From Burkholderiaceae bacterium (GTDB lineage Bacteria; Pseudomonadota; Gammaproteobacteria; Burkholderiales; Burkholderiaceae_C), in the NCBI GenBank assembly GCA_024235915.1, contig JACKLO010000016.1, positions 1-64,000 of the forward strand: a stretch of 64,000 bases of DNA. The letters are read 5' to 3'. Each line of letters opens with the position of its first letter. Position 1 is the stretch's first letter. A program made the position numbers and the translations under genes. The notes under the pieces were generated by a model that worked only from the letters and a program-made list of their open reading frames with translations, was not told the origin of the DNA and made no database searches. Positions 63,041 through 64,000 of this stretch are shown here, one piece after another.

Positions 63041-63120
63041 CTGCCGGCGTTCCGCCCGGCGTGGCCCTCGGCCCGTGGCGCCCTCATGGCCTTCGTGACC
63101 CACCCCACGAAGGAACCCTG

Positions 63121-64000
<880 letters not shown>

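Overview
The window is GC-rich chromosomal DNA (roughly 68-70 % G+C by eye) from a betaproteobacterium, almost certainly order Burkholderiales. The evidence is gene content and order typical of that group: secA with an M23 peptidase and a DciA-like protein, petABC-sspA-sspB, hisI-hisE-hinT-tatABC, dusB-fis-purH, and argB followed by a HAD hydrolase and slmA. Two PEP-CTERM proteins and a phasin suggest the Rubrivivax/Leptothrix/Ideonella neighbourhood, but no identity search was possible. There is no insertion sequence, prophage, CRISPR array or rRNA. No gap between genes exceeds 300 bp.

Layout. 1-2.3 kb: two secreted serine proteases (the first cut by the window edge) converge on a strong terminator. 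2.5-11 kb: secA, M23 peptidase, dciA-like gene, tRNA-Thr, sspB, sspA and the cytochrome bc1 operon. 11-21 kb: mscL, DUF1631, pdxA, Nif3-like, an HtrA-type protease, tatCBA, hinT, hisE, hisI, a MutT-like Nudix gene and a DUF815 ATPase. 21-28.7 kb: a PEP-CTERM protein, a 1038-residue SARP-like/AAA/TPR regulator coupled to a PdeM-like phosphoesterase, slmA, HAD, argB and a CusF-like copper protein. 29-35.6 kb: a secreted metzincin protease, then a fatty acyl reductase divergent from a phasin and a patatin. 35.6-41.6 kb: M32 carboxypeptidase, YqaA-like membrane protein, dusB-fis-purH and a renalase-like flavoprotein.

41.9-47 kb: a hybrid histidine kinase with an ethylene-receptor-type membrane domain, its coupled receiver protein and a divergent Tat-exported multicopper oxidase. 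47-52.3 kb: SGNH esterase, disulfide oxidoreductase, acyltransferase, CdsA-like protein, ruvC (with a duplicated 5' end) and rdgC. 52.4-58.2 kb: an iron-homeostasis cluster (hemP, DUF2325 protein, feoAB, fur-like gene, bfd, bfr) with four Fur-box-like sites. 58.3-64 kb: DUF3422, lpxC, an M3 oligopeptidase and an argD-like aminotransferase that runs off the end.

The most interesting signals are four. First, the kinase carries all seven residues that matter for copper/ethylene binding in plant ETR1, at a constant offset, and lies head to head with a copper oxidase. Second, the argD-like gene is preceded by a short arginine-rich reading frame and a perfect 11-bp terminator hairpin, which looks like transcription attenuation. 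Third, a wax-ester-type fatty acyl reductase sits beside a phasin and a patatin. Fourth, the first 44 bp of ruvC are duplicated 115 bp upstream in another frame.
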